Positions 7,800-15,121 of a stretch of DNA of 18,962 bases are shown piece by piece; the stretch's first letter is position 1, and each line of letters starts with the position of its first letter. Origin of the DNA: Chloroflexi bacterium UBA4733 (GTDB taxonomy: Bacteria; Chloroflexota; UBA4733); contig DHIZ01000333.1 in assembly GCA_002404055.1 (NCBI GenBank), positions 11,773 to 30,734 on the forward strand, read 5' to 3'. Made by a program: the position numbers and the translations under genes. The notes under the pieces are model-generated. The model had not been told where the DNA came from. It was given only the letters and a program-made list of their open reading frames with translations, and ran no database searches.

Positions 7800-8063
7800 G
7801 CCCATAGGAGTGCGATACACCGCCCATCGGGCGACCAGACCGGGTCGCCGCCGCCCGTGGCCAGGTAGATGGTGGGTGAGAAACTCGCTCTTCTCCGCCG
7901 TCAGGAGCGGCTCTCGCACTGTATACACCACGTGGCGACCATCGGGGGCGGGCGCCACTTCAGTGATGACCGGGTACGCCAGGCGCGGTTCCAGCGGCCA
8001 GCGCATCGTGGGGGGAGGGCCGACAGCGGTTGCTTCGGGCGTTGGCGATGTCCATCTCCTGGT
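7800..8063 (-). pseudogene. S9 peptidase, decayed N-terminal fragment
   Basis: Read on the minus strand, RWPLEPRLAYPV through KSEFLTH matches 40 of 44 residues at the N-terminus of the intact S9 peptidase at 3073-5064. The codon at the position of that gene's ATG is ACG. After EFLTH the frame is broken; in the next frame the sequence continues as IYLATGGGDPVWSPDGRCIALL, having lost about 45 bp that encode QLTYGDSSDSN in the intact gene. Homology stops near 7800. Weak similarity continues upstream to ~8105, including the Shine-Dalgarno AGGAGATGGAC. Across the 44 codons I count 14 synonymous and 4 amino-acid-changing differences, so the source was a selected paralogue rather than a recent copy. 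Confidence 0.85.
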
Positions 8064-8133
8064 GCTGCGGCCACAACGGTGACCAGATTTCACAGGGTGG
8101 TAGCACGGCGGTCCCCACCGCAACATGTCCCCA

Positions 8134-8152
8134 GGCCGGGTGGCTCCCGGCT
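8134..8152 (-). terminator. Hairpin at the end of the four-gene operon
   Basis: GCCGGG (8135-8140) and CCCGGC (8146-8151) form a perfect 6-bp stem with a 5-nt loop, extendable by one G-U pair. It overlaps the TAG of the last operon gene. There is no U-tract on the minus strand, so intrinsic termination is only a possibility. Confidence 0.3.
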
Positions 8153-9288
8153 AACCTGATGCATCCGGCGGAGGGGCGTCTGCTTCTGCTTGCTGTTTGA
8201 TCCAGGGCCAGAATTCTGCTACGAGCGCATCGCCGCGCTCCTGCGCTTGGCGCAGCGTGGCATGGTCGCCCATGAGAACCGGCGCCCAGCGCCGACCCAT
8301 CTGGGCGTGTACCACTTCATCGGCCCAGTCGTAGTCCTGGAACATCGTCATGCGCGGATCCTTTGCCTGGTCACGGCAAAACTCGTACTCGCTCCGCTTG
8401 CCGGGCGGGTATTTCATGAAGCGGTTCTCTAGACCGATGGTCAGCCAGACATAGCGATCAGCCGGAGACAACGGCCGAGTAAAGGTGTAGTCACCAACAA
8501 AGGCCGGGTATGTGCCCAGGGAACCACCTTCGGCCTCAATCGCCGCCTGGCCAAACATGGAGTGGCGCACTTCGTCCCAGACCTGCCGGGCGGCATCGCG
8601 GTAAAACTCCAGCGGCATGGTGGAGCACTGGAAGAGGACACCGGCTGGAACCTCCGCCGCCGCCATCTCGAACAGGCGGACTCGTTGCATGCGCGTCAGT
8701 TGTGGCATGTGCTCCAACTCTCCCGGCGTACCCTTATGCTCCAACACGCCAGTGAAGCGAGCGTCGCGGCCAGGGCGCAAGGGGAGCGTGAATCTCCCGG
8801 CGAACCGGCTTGCCGGTTCCGGAGCGACCGGCGAAGCGTCGCCCATTAGGCCCCCGCAGCATGCCAGCCATTGCCGCACGTGCTCGCACCAGTTGGCGAC
8901 CGCTGGCGGCTGCCCTTCGCTCACACCCGCCGCGCTCAGCCCCGCATCGACCAGTCCGACTTGCTCTTCCTCTTCTCGAAGTATCTGGCGCAGCAACCGC
9001 ACAGTGGGCTGGTCGGCGACGCCGCGCGTCCGGAGCCTTCGCCAGTGCGGCGCCGCTGCCGCGCAACTGGAGGCAACGTTCATATATGCTCCACATGTGC
9101 TCGGCGTCTTCCCAGAGGTGTCGGGCCAGCGCCTGCTTTGTCTCCCAATCACGGGCGGCGACGAACCAGCCGGCCGCCGCGTGTACGAGGCAGCGCTCCG
9201 TGTAGAGCAGCCGGTGGAGTCGCCGACGGCTTTCCTTCACGCCCATCGCCAGTCGGTAGGGGCCTTTCAATCCGGCAAACCTTCGCAT
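8151..9288 (-). CDS. Ferritin-like protein, frameshifted (~379 residues if restored)
   Basis: Translation starts at ATG 9288, preceded by a strong GGAGGAAAG. The first ~86 residues (MRRFAGLKGPYR to GAALAKAPD) and the remaining ~290 (GVADQPTVRLL to PPPDASG, TAG 8151-8153) are in different frames. The change falls in GC-rich sequence at about 9019-9032 and equals one extra base or two missing ones. Joined, the protein shows a helix-rich N-terminal segment with LYTERCLVHAAAGW and WEDAEHMWS, an acidic REEEEQ stretch, then two ExxH motifs, WDEVRHSMFG (~8562-8578) and WADEVVHAQMG (~8300-8322). This pattern fits ferritin-like four-helix bundles (DUF455/MiaE-like) that bind a di-iron centre. It is last in an operon with two dehydrogenases and an amidohydrolase (47-nt gap). 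Whether the shift is real decay or an assembly error cannot be told here; conservation of both halves favours a single recent event or error. Confidence 0.75.
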
Positions 9289-9335
9289 CTTTCCTCCAAA
9301 TTTGGCGTTGTACCATCACCGCATCCGCACGCGCT

Positions 9336-10373
9336 TCAGCGCCGCGATGCTCGCGACGGGCCTGTTGCCGGAGCGGCGGCTCGCAGATCCACCGACTCGC
9401 CGCTATCAATGGCGCGCTGGATACGCAGCGTCAGGTCCGTGATCCGAAACGTCTCAGCCGTTGTCATGAATGGCGCGCCGCGACCCAACACGTGTTGGGC
9501 GAAGGTGGTGTACCAGTACGGGATCGCCGGCGCTGCCAGTGTCGTGTCGGCAGTGGCATCCACCCACGCCAGCGCCTGCTCATCCTGATCCGTGGCATCC
9601 AGCGTCGCCGCCGTGCCGGCGAGGTGCAGCCGGATATCGCCGTGGGAGCGCGCCCCTTGCGGCCGTAGGAAGTCGGCCGACAGCGCCAGCACAGCGCCGT
9701 TGTCGAGCGTCACCGTCGCGTGGCTCAGGCTGGCGGCCGCCGGATAGTCCGGGTGGGGTAGCGTCGACTGCTGACCCAGGACGCTGCGGAAGCAATCGCC
9801 GAAGAGACGGTACACGGTGTCCACCGCATGGATGCCGATAAAGGCAAATGTGCCGGGAAAGGTTTCGCGTGTACGATACCAATCGGGCCGGGACGCGCCC
9901 CAGCGAAAGGAAATCTGACAGTGACCGGCGACAACCTCCCCGAAGCGTCCCGCCCGGACAAGCTCACGCGCCAGAGCAAAGTTGGGCATCCGGCGGTACA
10001 TATGCGTCGCTGCCAGGAAGATGTCGGTCTCACGCTGGGTCCGCCACAGCGCCTGCAACTGTTGCTCGTCCATGGCGATCGGCTTATCCAGCATCGCCGG
10101 TACACCTGCTCGCAGGCAATCCGCCGCAACGGCTGCCATGCGGTGTGGTCGGACGCAGACCTGAACGGCGTCGAGACGTGCCGAAGCCAGGAGTTCGCGG
10201 TAATCGTCGTACCGTGTCGTGTCGGCACTGACGCCGGAAGCGCTGTCGAACGCCGTGAGATCCGCACCCGGATCCGCACCGGCCACCGCAACCACGCGAG
10301 CGTGCGGCGTCTCGTCCAGCATACGCGGGTATTCTTGCCAGTGGCCGCCGCTGCCGATGAGTCCGAACCGCAT
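9336..10373 (-). CDS. Divergent Gfo/Idh/MocA family oxidoreductase
   Basis: A 345-residue protein; ATG 10373 is preceded by a purine-rich GGAGAGGTAGG. The Rossmann motif is atypical (GLIGSGGHWQEY, residues 4-15). The EKP signature is LDKPIA (Lys97 kept, Glu replaced by Asp96). In the second active-site motif the sequence is GTFAFIGIHAVD (174-185): the His (182) is kept, but the position normally held by the catalytic Asp is Phe178. It may therefore have altered catalysis or serve a non-redox role, although a member with a relocated acid cannot be excluded. Gene order is amidohydrolase, 47 nt, this gene, 47 nt, ferritin-like gene, all on the same strand. It is clearly distinct from the canonical oxidoreductases at 5336-6379 and 11326-12384. 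Substrate unknown. Confidence 0.88.
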   Translation of the reverse strand: MRFGLIGSGGHWQEYPRMLDETPHARVVAVAGADPGADLTAFDSASGVSADTTRYDDYRELLASARLDAVQVCVRPHRMAAVAADCLRAGVPAMLDKPIAMDEQQLQALWRTQRETDIFLAATHMYRRMPNFALARELVRAGRFGEVVAGHCQISFRWGASRPDWYRTRETFPGTFAFIGIHAVDTVYRLFGDCFRSVLGQQSTLPHPDYPAAASLSHATVTLDNGAVLALSADFLRPQGARSHGDIRLHLAGTAATLDATDQDEQALAWVDATADTTLAAPAIPYWYTTFAQHVLGRGAPFMTTAETFRITDLTLRIQRAIDSGESVDLRAAAPATGPSRASRR

Positions 10374-10420
10374 CCAGAACCTACCTCTCCACGCCTATTG
10401 GTAAAACGCATGGGACACGC

Positions 10421-11329
10421 TTAGCGCAAGCGGCCTGGCTTGCCGGGGAGTTCTTCCCAGAGGTCTGTCCCGACGAACTCCGCCGGGACGGCCGGCAGTT
10501 CGAAATCGGGTCGCCAATCGGGCCGGAAACGTTCGATCAAGTCGGCGGCGTTCCGCCAGGCGATGCGGTCCTTTATGGCGTCATCCAACGGCGCTGCCTC
10601 GATCTGCCGCTGGAGCAAGCGGTGGTCGTAATACGGGCTGTCGCTGCCGAACAGCAGCCGTTCCGGGCCGAAGCCACGCACCAGATCGGCGATATCCCAG
10701 GAGGTGTCTGCGCTGGCCGGGTGCTGGGCGAAATCGAACCAGACATTCTCCAGGCCGGCCAGCGCCTGGATAGCGGTGCGGTGCTGCTCGGCGCGCATCG
10801 AGACGTGGACGGCAATGAAGGTCGTCCGGCGAAACTGCCGGGCATGCGCGGCAATCTGGGCCTCGGTGGGGCCGCCCATGGCGTGCAACAGGGCGATGCC
10901 GCCACGGGCGTCCACAACGTCCAGGGCTGGCTCCAACTCCGGTCCCAGCGAATGGGCGGAAAAGCTCGGGTGGCACATGAAACCCAGCAGCCCATCCTCA
11001 TCCATGGCACGCGCGATCTCGTCCACGCCGGCCTGTTGCTGGCGCATCTCAAAGATGGCAAGGCCGATGGGAAAACGGCGGGGGTAACGCCGGCAGGCAG
11101 TGGCGATAACGGTATGCTGGTCGCGCGTATCCAGCACACCGCGCGCCTGCGGCCCGCCGCCGGCCGGACAGAAGAGCGCCGCGATGATGCCGCTTTCGGC
11201 CATGCGCCCGAGGAACTTCTCCGGCGTCTGGCCGCACGGCGGCACCCGGTTGATGGTGTCGCCAATGTGGCTGTGGCCATCAATGTAGGGCCGCAGTCCC
11301 ACTCGATCTGCACTGGTGCTGCTCGTCAT
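10421..11329 (-). CDS. Amidohydrolase-2 family metal-dependent hydrolase
   Basis: A 302-residue TIM-barrel hydrolase. The metal-binding HxH is in YIDGHSHIGD (His19, His21) directly after strand 1. Further candidate ligands are His149 (ALLHAMGG) and His175 (FIAVHVS), and the catalytic Asp230 lies in LLFGSDSPYYD near the C-terminus, as in the amidohydrolase-2 group that includes ACMSD-type decarboxylases and lactone hydrolases such as LigI. The ATG (11327-11329) overlaps the TGA of the upstream oxidoreductase gene as ATGA, indicating translational coupling. In this context hydrolysis of a lactone made by the upstream dehydrogenase, or a decarboxylation, is plausible but unproven. No signal peptide. 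Confidence 0.9.
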   Translation of the reverse strand: MTSSTSADRVGLRPYIDGHSHIGDTINRVPPCGQTPEKFLGRMAESGIIAALFCPAGGGPQARGVLDTRDQHTVIATACRRYPRRFPIGLAIFEMRQQQAGVDEIARAMDEDGLLGFMCHPSFSAHSLGPELEPALDVVDARGGIALLHAMGGPTEAQIAAHARQFRRTTFIAVHVSMRAEQHRTAIQALAGLENVWFDFAQHPASADTSWDIADLVRGFGPERLLFGSDSPYYDHRLLQRQIEAAPLDDAIKDRIAWRNAADLIERFRPDWRPDFELPAVPAEFVGTDLWEELPGKPGRLR

Positions 11330-12384
11330 AGCGTGGCCACCTCCACCGCCCGGCGGCTGGCGCTCGCCTGGCGCGCCGCCTCGACGATCGCCAGGTTGTG
11401 GCGGGCCTGCGCGCCGCTCACCGGCATCGCTTCGCCAGATTCAAGCGCCGCGAAGGCGGCGCGCAGGTAGGCGGCGTGGCCGGTCACGTCGTCGGGAATC
11501 GGCGTCGCGGCGGGACTATCGCCGGAGGCGATGTCCTCCCAACGGCCGCTGCCGGCTGGGGCGTCGCGCCAGCAGGCCAGCGGCACGGGGTCACTGTAGA
11601 CGATGCGGATGCCGCCTTTGGTCGTGCTGACGCTGACCCAGCGACCACGCAGCGCGGGTGACCGGGCGCACCAGGATGCCAGCACGTTGGAGGCGGCGCC
11701 ACTGGCATGCTCGAAGGTCATGAGTGCCGTGTCGTCCACGTCAATGGCGAACTTCAGGGTGGCGACGCGCGCCTGGACGTATTGCACCGGCGACCCCATG
11801 AGCGCCTCCACCGTGTAGATCTCGTGATACGAACTATCGATCAGGGCGCCGCCGCCCATCTGTCGGGAAGCCCGCCAATCACGGTCCCCGGTCGTCGTCT
11901 GCTCGTTCTTGTTGCCCAGAATCTCGCCGCGGCCCAGCAGCGGTGGTCCCAGGCTGCCCTCCGCCAGCAGGCGCTGTGCCTCGATAACGGCCGGCGCGAA
12001 GAGCAGGTTGTGGACGACGGTGTAGGCCACCTGATGCGTTGCCACGGCGGCCAGAATGCGATCGGCGTCTTCCAGTGTGACGGCCATTGGCTTTTCGGTG
12101 ATGATGGCCTTGCCCGCCGCTGCTGCGGCGATGGCCTGCTCGGCGTGGAAGGCGTGGGGCGTGGCAATGACCACAGTGTCAATAGGAGCGTGCGCGAGGA
12201 GGTCACGGTAGTCGGCGTAACGTTGCGTCTCGCGTACGCCGAACTGCTCGCCCGCCTTCGTCCGGTTGCCATCAGAGACATCGGCCAACGCCGCGATTTC
12301 CACGTGTCCCCGCAACGCACGGTAGCCGACAGCGTGCGTCCGCTGCACGATGCCCCCGCACCCGATCAAGCCGACCCGTTGCAT
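11326..12384 (-). CDS. Gfo/Idh/MocA family NAD(P)-dependent oxidoreductase
   Basis: First gene of the minus-strand operon. The frame is open further upstream, but ATG 12384 has GGAGG 6 nt before it and begins directly with the Rossmann motif (RVGLIGCGGIVQRTH, residues 3-17), giving 352 residues. ITEKPMAV (95-102, Lys98) and GGGALIDSSYHEIY (177-190, Asp183 and His187) complete the usual active site. It presumably oxidises a sugar or inositol-type hydroxyl with NAD(P). Its stop codon overlaps the amidohydrolase start. It lies 239 bp from, and divergent to, an IclR-type regulator, which is the likely controller. The exact substrate cannot be read. Confidence 0.93.
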   Translation of the reverse strand: MQRVGLIGCGGIVQRTHAVGYRALRGHVEIAALADVSDGNRTKAGEQFGVRETQRYADYRDLLAHAPIDTVVIATPHAFHAEQAIAAAAAGKAIITEKPMAVTLEDADRILAAVATHQVAYTVVHNLLFAPAVIEAQRLLAEGSLGPPLLGRGEILGNKNEQTTTGDRDWRASRQMGGGALIDSSYHEIYTVEALMGSPVQYVQARVATLKFAIDVDDTALMTFEHASGAASNVLASWCARSPALRGRWVSVSTTKGGIRIVYSDPVPLACWRDAPAGSGRWEDIASGDSPAATPIPDDVTGHAAYLRAAFAALESGEAMPVSGAQARHNLAIVEAARQASASRRAVEVATL

Positions 12385-12423
12385 GTGCGTCCTCCGCCTG
12401 TATGTAACTCGCCTCCGGCCGCG

Positions 12424-12452
12424 AGCATACCACCCAGGGGCGAAATCGTCAA
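12424..12452 (-). promoter_or_regulatory. Sigma70-type promoter of the oxidoreductase-amidohydrolase operon
   Basis: On the minus strand TTGACG (12447-12452) and TATGCT (12424-12429) are separated by exactly 17 bp. Transcription would start near 12417, leaving a leader of about 30 nt before the ATG at 12384. Both hexamers differ little from consensus. Around the -35 lies GAAA-N11-TTTC, a loose inverted repeat that could be part of a regulator site. Confidence 0.7.
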
Positions 12453-12517
12453 CCAGTTTCCTTGATGGCAACGTAAAATGCCCGGATGCGTGCGAGCAAA
12501 GGGGATTTCCGGCGTTC

Positions 12518-12552
12518 CATTCCGAATGCCTGTCTGCGTTGTCTGCTATACT
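12518..12552 (+). promoter_or_regulatory. Palindrome and -10 element upstream of the IclR-type gene
   Basis: CATTCCGAATG (12518-12528) is a perfect 5+5 palindrome around a central C, within a wider imperfect GGC-TTC...GAA-GCC repeat (12511-12530). TATACT at 12547-12552 is a good -10 about 75 nt before the ATG at 12624. No clear -35 precedes it; the palindrome occupies that position. An autoregulatory operator is a reasonable inference from the known habit of IclR proteins to bind such palindromes in divergent promoters. Confidence 0.4.
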
Positions 12553-12623
12553 GTGCTGCGTAAATAGTGAAGACACCAGCGCAACGGGTTGTTCCGCAGG
12601 TGGCCGGGCGTGAGCGGAGTGAC

Positions 12624-13484
12624 ATGGCAACACTGAAGACGTTGGGCGCGGGACGGCGCGTCGATGCGGGTATTCACCGGGAAGCGCGCCCGGAACGCGC
12701 GGAGGGTGGCCTGCATCGCGGGCAAGTGGCGGATCGTGTGCTGCTGGCGTTAGAGGCCCTGGCGGATGCGCCCGGCGGCCTCGGCGTGACCGAGCTCGGC
12801 CGGCGCCTCGGCGTGGACAAGAGCACGGCGCACCGTCTGCTGGCCACCATGTCCGCCCGTGGCTTCGTGCGCCTCAACCCGCACAGTCAGCGCTACATGC
12901 TCGGGCTGCGCCTGGTCGCGTTGGGCACCGTGGCGGCGCGCAGCGTCGACCTGACCGACATCGCTCGACCCTATCTAGAAGCCCTGCGGGACGACACGGA
13001 GGAAGCCACCTCCCTGGCCGTCCTCTCCGAAGGCGAGGTGCTCTTCCTGGCCCGCGCCGCCGCACCGGGTGTCTTGAGCGTCGACCATGGCGTCGGCACG
13101 CGCATGCCCGTCCATTGCAGCGCCCTGGGGAAGGTGCTCCTCGCCGCGGTCGGGGATGAGGTGCTGCTGGACCAGGCAATCGCCCGCCGCGGCCTGGCCC
13201 GCTTCACGCCCCGCACGATCACCGACCGTGCTGACCTGGTCCGCCACCTCAGCCAGGTAGCCGCTCGCGGCTGGGCCCTGGACGATGAAGAGTTCTCCAG
13301 TGGCCTGCGCTGCCTCGCCGCCCCGCTGCGCGATGCCAGCGGCGCTGTCGTCGCCGCCCTCGGCGTGGCCGGCCCGGCCAGCCACATCACGCTGGAACGC
13401 GTGGATACGATGGCTCAACTCCTGTGCGCCACGGCGACAAACATCTCGCAGGCGTTGGGCGACCGCCGTCCCGCGCGACGCTAG
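12624..13484 (+). CDS. IclR family transcriptional regulator
   Basis: A 286-residue protein. ATG 12624 has GGAG 4 nt upstream and is preferred over the GTG at 12567. The winged helix-turn-helix covers about residues 35-95 (ALADAPGGLGVTELGRRLGV, DKSTAHRLLATM, then GFVR and YMLGLRL). It is followed by the IclR effector domain (~105-280) with family features: PYLEALRDDTEEATSLAV, GTRMPVHCSALGKVLLA, GWALDDEEF and GLRCLAAPLRDASGAVVAALGV. Members bind small organic acids or sugars and regulate an adjacent catabolic operon, here most likely the divergent operon starting at 12384 and perhaps the binding-protein gene converging from the other side. Its TAG overlaps the stop of that gene. Confidence 0.95.
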   Translation: MATLKTLGAGRRVDAGIHREARPERAEGGLHRGQVADRVLLALEALADAPGGLGVTELGRRLGVDKSTAHRLLATMSARGFVRLNPHSQRYMLGLRLVALGTVAARSVDLTDIARPYLEALRDDTEEATSLAVLSEGEVLFLARAAAPGVLSVDHGVGTRMPVHCSALGKVLLAAVGDEVLLDQAIARRGLARFTPRTITDRADLVRHLSQVAARGWALDDEEFSSGLRCLAAPLRDASGAVVAALGVAGPASHITLERVDTMAQLLCATATNISQALGDRRPARR

Positions 13485-14968
13485 GCTTTGGCGAGCAAGG
13501 CGTTGATCGCCGGGGCGGCGTTGCGCACGGCGTCGGCCGCCGACACCTGCCCTTTGGTGACCGGCGTGAGGACCTGGGTGGTGAGGATCTTCTGCCAGTC
13601 GACATAGTTCGGCGTGAGCGGCAACCCCTCGATCTTGTCCGCCAAATAGGTGGCCACCTTGATGAAGCTGGGCGGCGGATCAGCCGGAATATTCAGGATC
13701 CTGGCATAGTCCGCCGTCAGGCTGCTGCGCGTCGGGGTGCGCCCGGTCCGCTTCGCCCACTCCAGCATCATTGCCGGGGTGGTTAGCGCCACCATGACGT
13801 CGATCGCGCTCTGTTGCTGCCTAGCGCCGGCCCAGAGCGAATAGCCGTTGGAGAACAGCACGGGGGTCGTTGTCCCGCCAGGCAGGGTCGGATACGGCAC
13901 GAGATCCCAGGCCATCGTCGGCTGCGCCTTGCGGAAGGGAACGATGACGGCGGGGTTGGAGCTGGCCATCGCCACGAGCACTTTTTCAAAGGGGGCGTTA
14001 CCGTCCGCTGGCGGCGGCGACACCTTGTACTTGGTGACCAGGCTGGCCCAATCGGTCAATGCGGCGATCCCGGCATCGCTATCAAGGACGAACTTTGTCC
14101 GATCCGCATTGAGGACATCACCACCCAGTGACCGGACAAAGGACAGGTAATCACCCTCCCAATTATTGACCTGGAAGCCGTTCACGCCGGCGCCGCTGCC
14201 CTGATGGGACGTGAGCGCCTGCGCTGCCGACACGAAGGCATCCCAGGTCCACTTCCCACCGTCCCAGAGTGTGCCGGGATCGGTCTGTCCAGCCTGCTTA
14301 AAGAGGTCCTTGTTGTAGGCAATGTAGGCGAAGCCAAGGTCCATCGGCAGGCCGTACAGTTTGCCTTTCCAACTGAGGTCCGTCAGCACCGGCTTGGCGT
14401 CGTCTTTGACATCAAAACTGCCGCGACTGACGAGCGGGCCGAGATCTTGCAGGAGCTTGCCTTCGACCATCCCCGGCACGTAGCGAGCGTTGCCCTGGCT
14501 GAAGTCCGGCGGCGTACCGGCGGCGGCAACGGCCAGCGCCTTATTCATGAAGTCGCTGGCCTGGACAAACTCGACGCTGATCTTCGGCAACTGCTGCTGC
14601 ACCAGCTTGAGCAGGTCGGGATAGGCTTCACCGACCTGGGCCAGCATCTGGACCTGGATCGTCCCTGCCGCCACACTCTTTGCGGCCGCAGTTGGGCTGG
14701 CGGCAGATGTCGTTGCCGTCGCCGTCGAGGCACTGGCGGTAGCGGCCGCCGTGGTCGCCACTACGCTGGTGGAAGCCACCGTCGCGGTCGAGGCGGCCGT
14801 GCTGGCCAGGCTGCTCAGCGGCTGGGCGCCAACCGTCGTCGCGGACGTTGCGGCGACCGTCGCCGCGCCGCCACAAGCGCTGAGCAAGCCGACCGCCAGC
14901 ACGCCAGCGCCGGCGACCAGCAGCGAACGACGGGTGGTTGGGCGGCCGAGAGGTGAGGATTTGGGCAT
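13481..14968 (-). CDS. ABC transporter solute-binding lipoprotein (family 1 extracellular)
   Basis: A 495-residue protein from ATG 14968; GTG 14974, two codons upstream, has better spacing (5 nt) to AAGGAG and is an equally good start. The N-terminus has a twin-arginine stretch (TTRRSLL, Arg13-Arg14), a hydrophobic core and a lipobox LSAC (Cys32), so it is probably Tat-exported and lipid-anchored outside the membrane. Residues 33-101 are an unusually long Thr/Ala/Ser/Val linker. The binding domain follows, with MLAQVGEAYPDLLKLV, YGLPMDLGFAYIAYNKDLFKQ, DGGKWTWDAFVSAAQ and the C-terminal GYSLWAGARQQQSAIDVM that mark carbohydrate-type binding proteins. No permease or ATPase gene is in the window, so it would have to work with components elsewhere. 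Its stop codon overlaps that of the IclR gene. Confidence 0.93.
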   Translation of the reverse strand: MPKSSPLGRPTTRRSLLVAGAGVLAVGLLSACGGAATVAATSATTVGAQPLSSLASTAASTATVASTSVVATTAAATASASTATATTSAASPTAAAKSVAAGTIQVQMLAQVGEAYPDLLKLVQQQLPKISVEFVQASDFMNKALAVAAAGTPPDFSQGNARYVPGMVEGKLLQDLGPLVSRGSFDVKDDAKPVLTDLSWKGKLYGLPMDLGFAYIAYNKDLFKQAGQTDPGTLWDGGKWTWDAFVSAAQALTSHQGSGAGVNGFQVNNWEGDYLSFVRSLGGDVLNADRTKFVLDSDAGIAALTDWASLVTKYKVSPPPADGNAPFEKVLVAMASSNPAVIVPFRKAQPTMAWDLVPYPTLPGGTTTPVLFSNGYSLWAGARQQQSAIDVMVALTTPAMMLEWAKRTGRTPTRSSLTADYARILNIPADPPPSFIKVATYLADKIEGLPLTPNYVDWQKILTTQVLTPVTKGQVSAADAVRNAAPAINALLAKA

Positions 14969-15070
14969 AGACACGGCATCTCCTTCGCTATTGGCGCGTT
15001 TCACGACAGCGTGACTCCCCCGCGAGACCACAATGCATCGCGGGTGGCCGGCTCACCCAGCCACAGCGAT

Positions 15071-15121
15071 ACTCTACCAGGTCGTTGCAACCTAGTCAAT
15101 ACGTTGGTATCAGTGCAACCG
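15071..15121 (-). promoter_or_regulatory. Promoter and possible operators of the solute-binding protein gene
   Basis: On the minus strand TTGACT (15094-15099) and TAGAGT (15071-15076) are 17 bp apart, about 95 nt upstream of the start at 14968. GGTTGCA occurs twice in the same orientation, just upstream of the -35 (15114-15120) and inside the spacer (15086-15092), 28 bp apart. The upstream copy is part of an inverted repeat CGTTG...CAACcG (15102-15121). This arrangement suggests regulator binding over the promoter. The rest of the 295-bp divergent region (14969-15263) shows nothing else. Confidence 0.5.

Noticed and set aside
7780..7800. GGGGTTCGACC resembling a tRNA T-arm
   Set aside because: No acceptor, D or anticodon arms can be built around it, and it is not followed by a CCA-like end.
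8510..9668. Several plus-strand frames opposite the ferritin-like gene
   Set aside because: They are shadows with high Arg/Ser/Pro content; the minus strand carries ribosome binding sites and ExxH motifs.
12385..12633. N-terminal extension of the first operon oxidoreductase to 12633
   Set aside because: ATG 12384 has a proper GGAGG and begins at the Rossmann motif; the extension would cover the promoter.
14650..14870. Repetitive Ala/Thr/Val-coding DNA as a tandem repeat or CRISPR-like array
   Set aside because: It is the low-complexity linker of the lipoprotein; no fixed repeat unit or spacer pattern is present.
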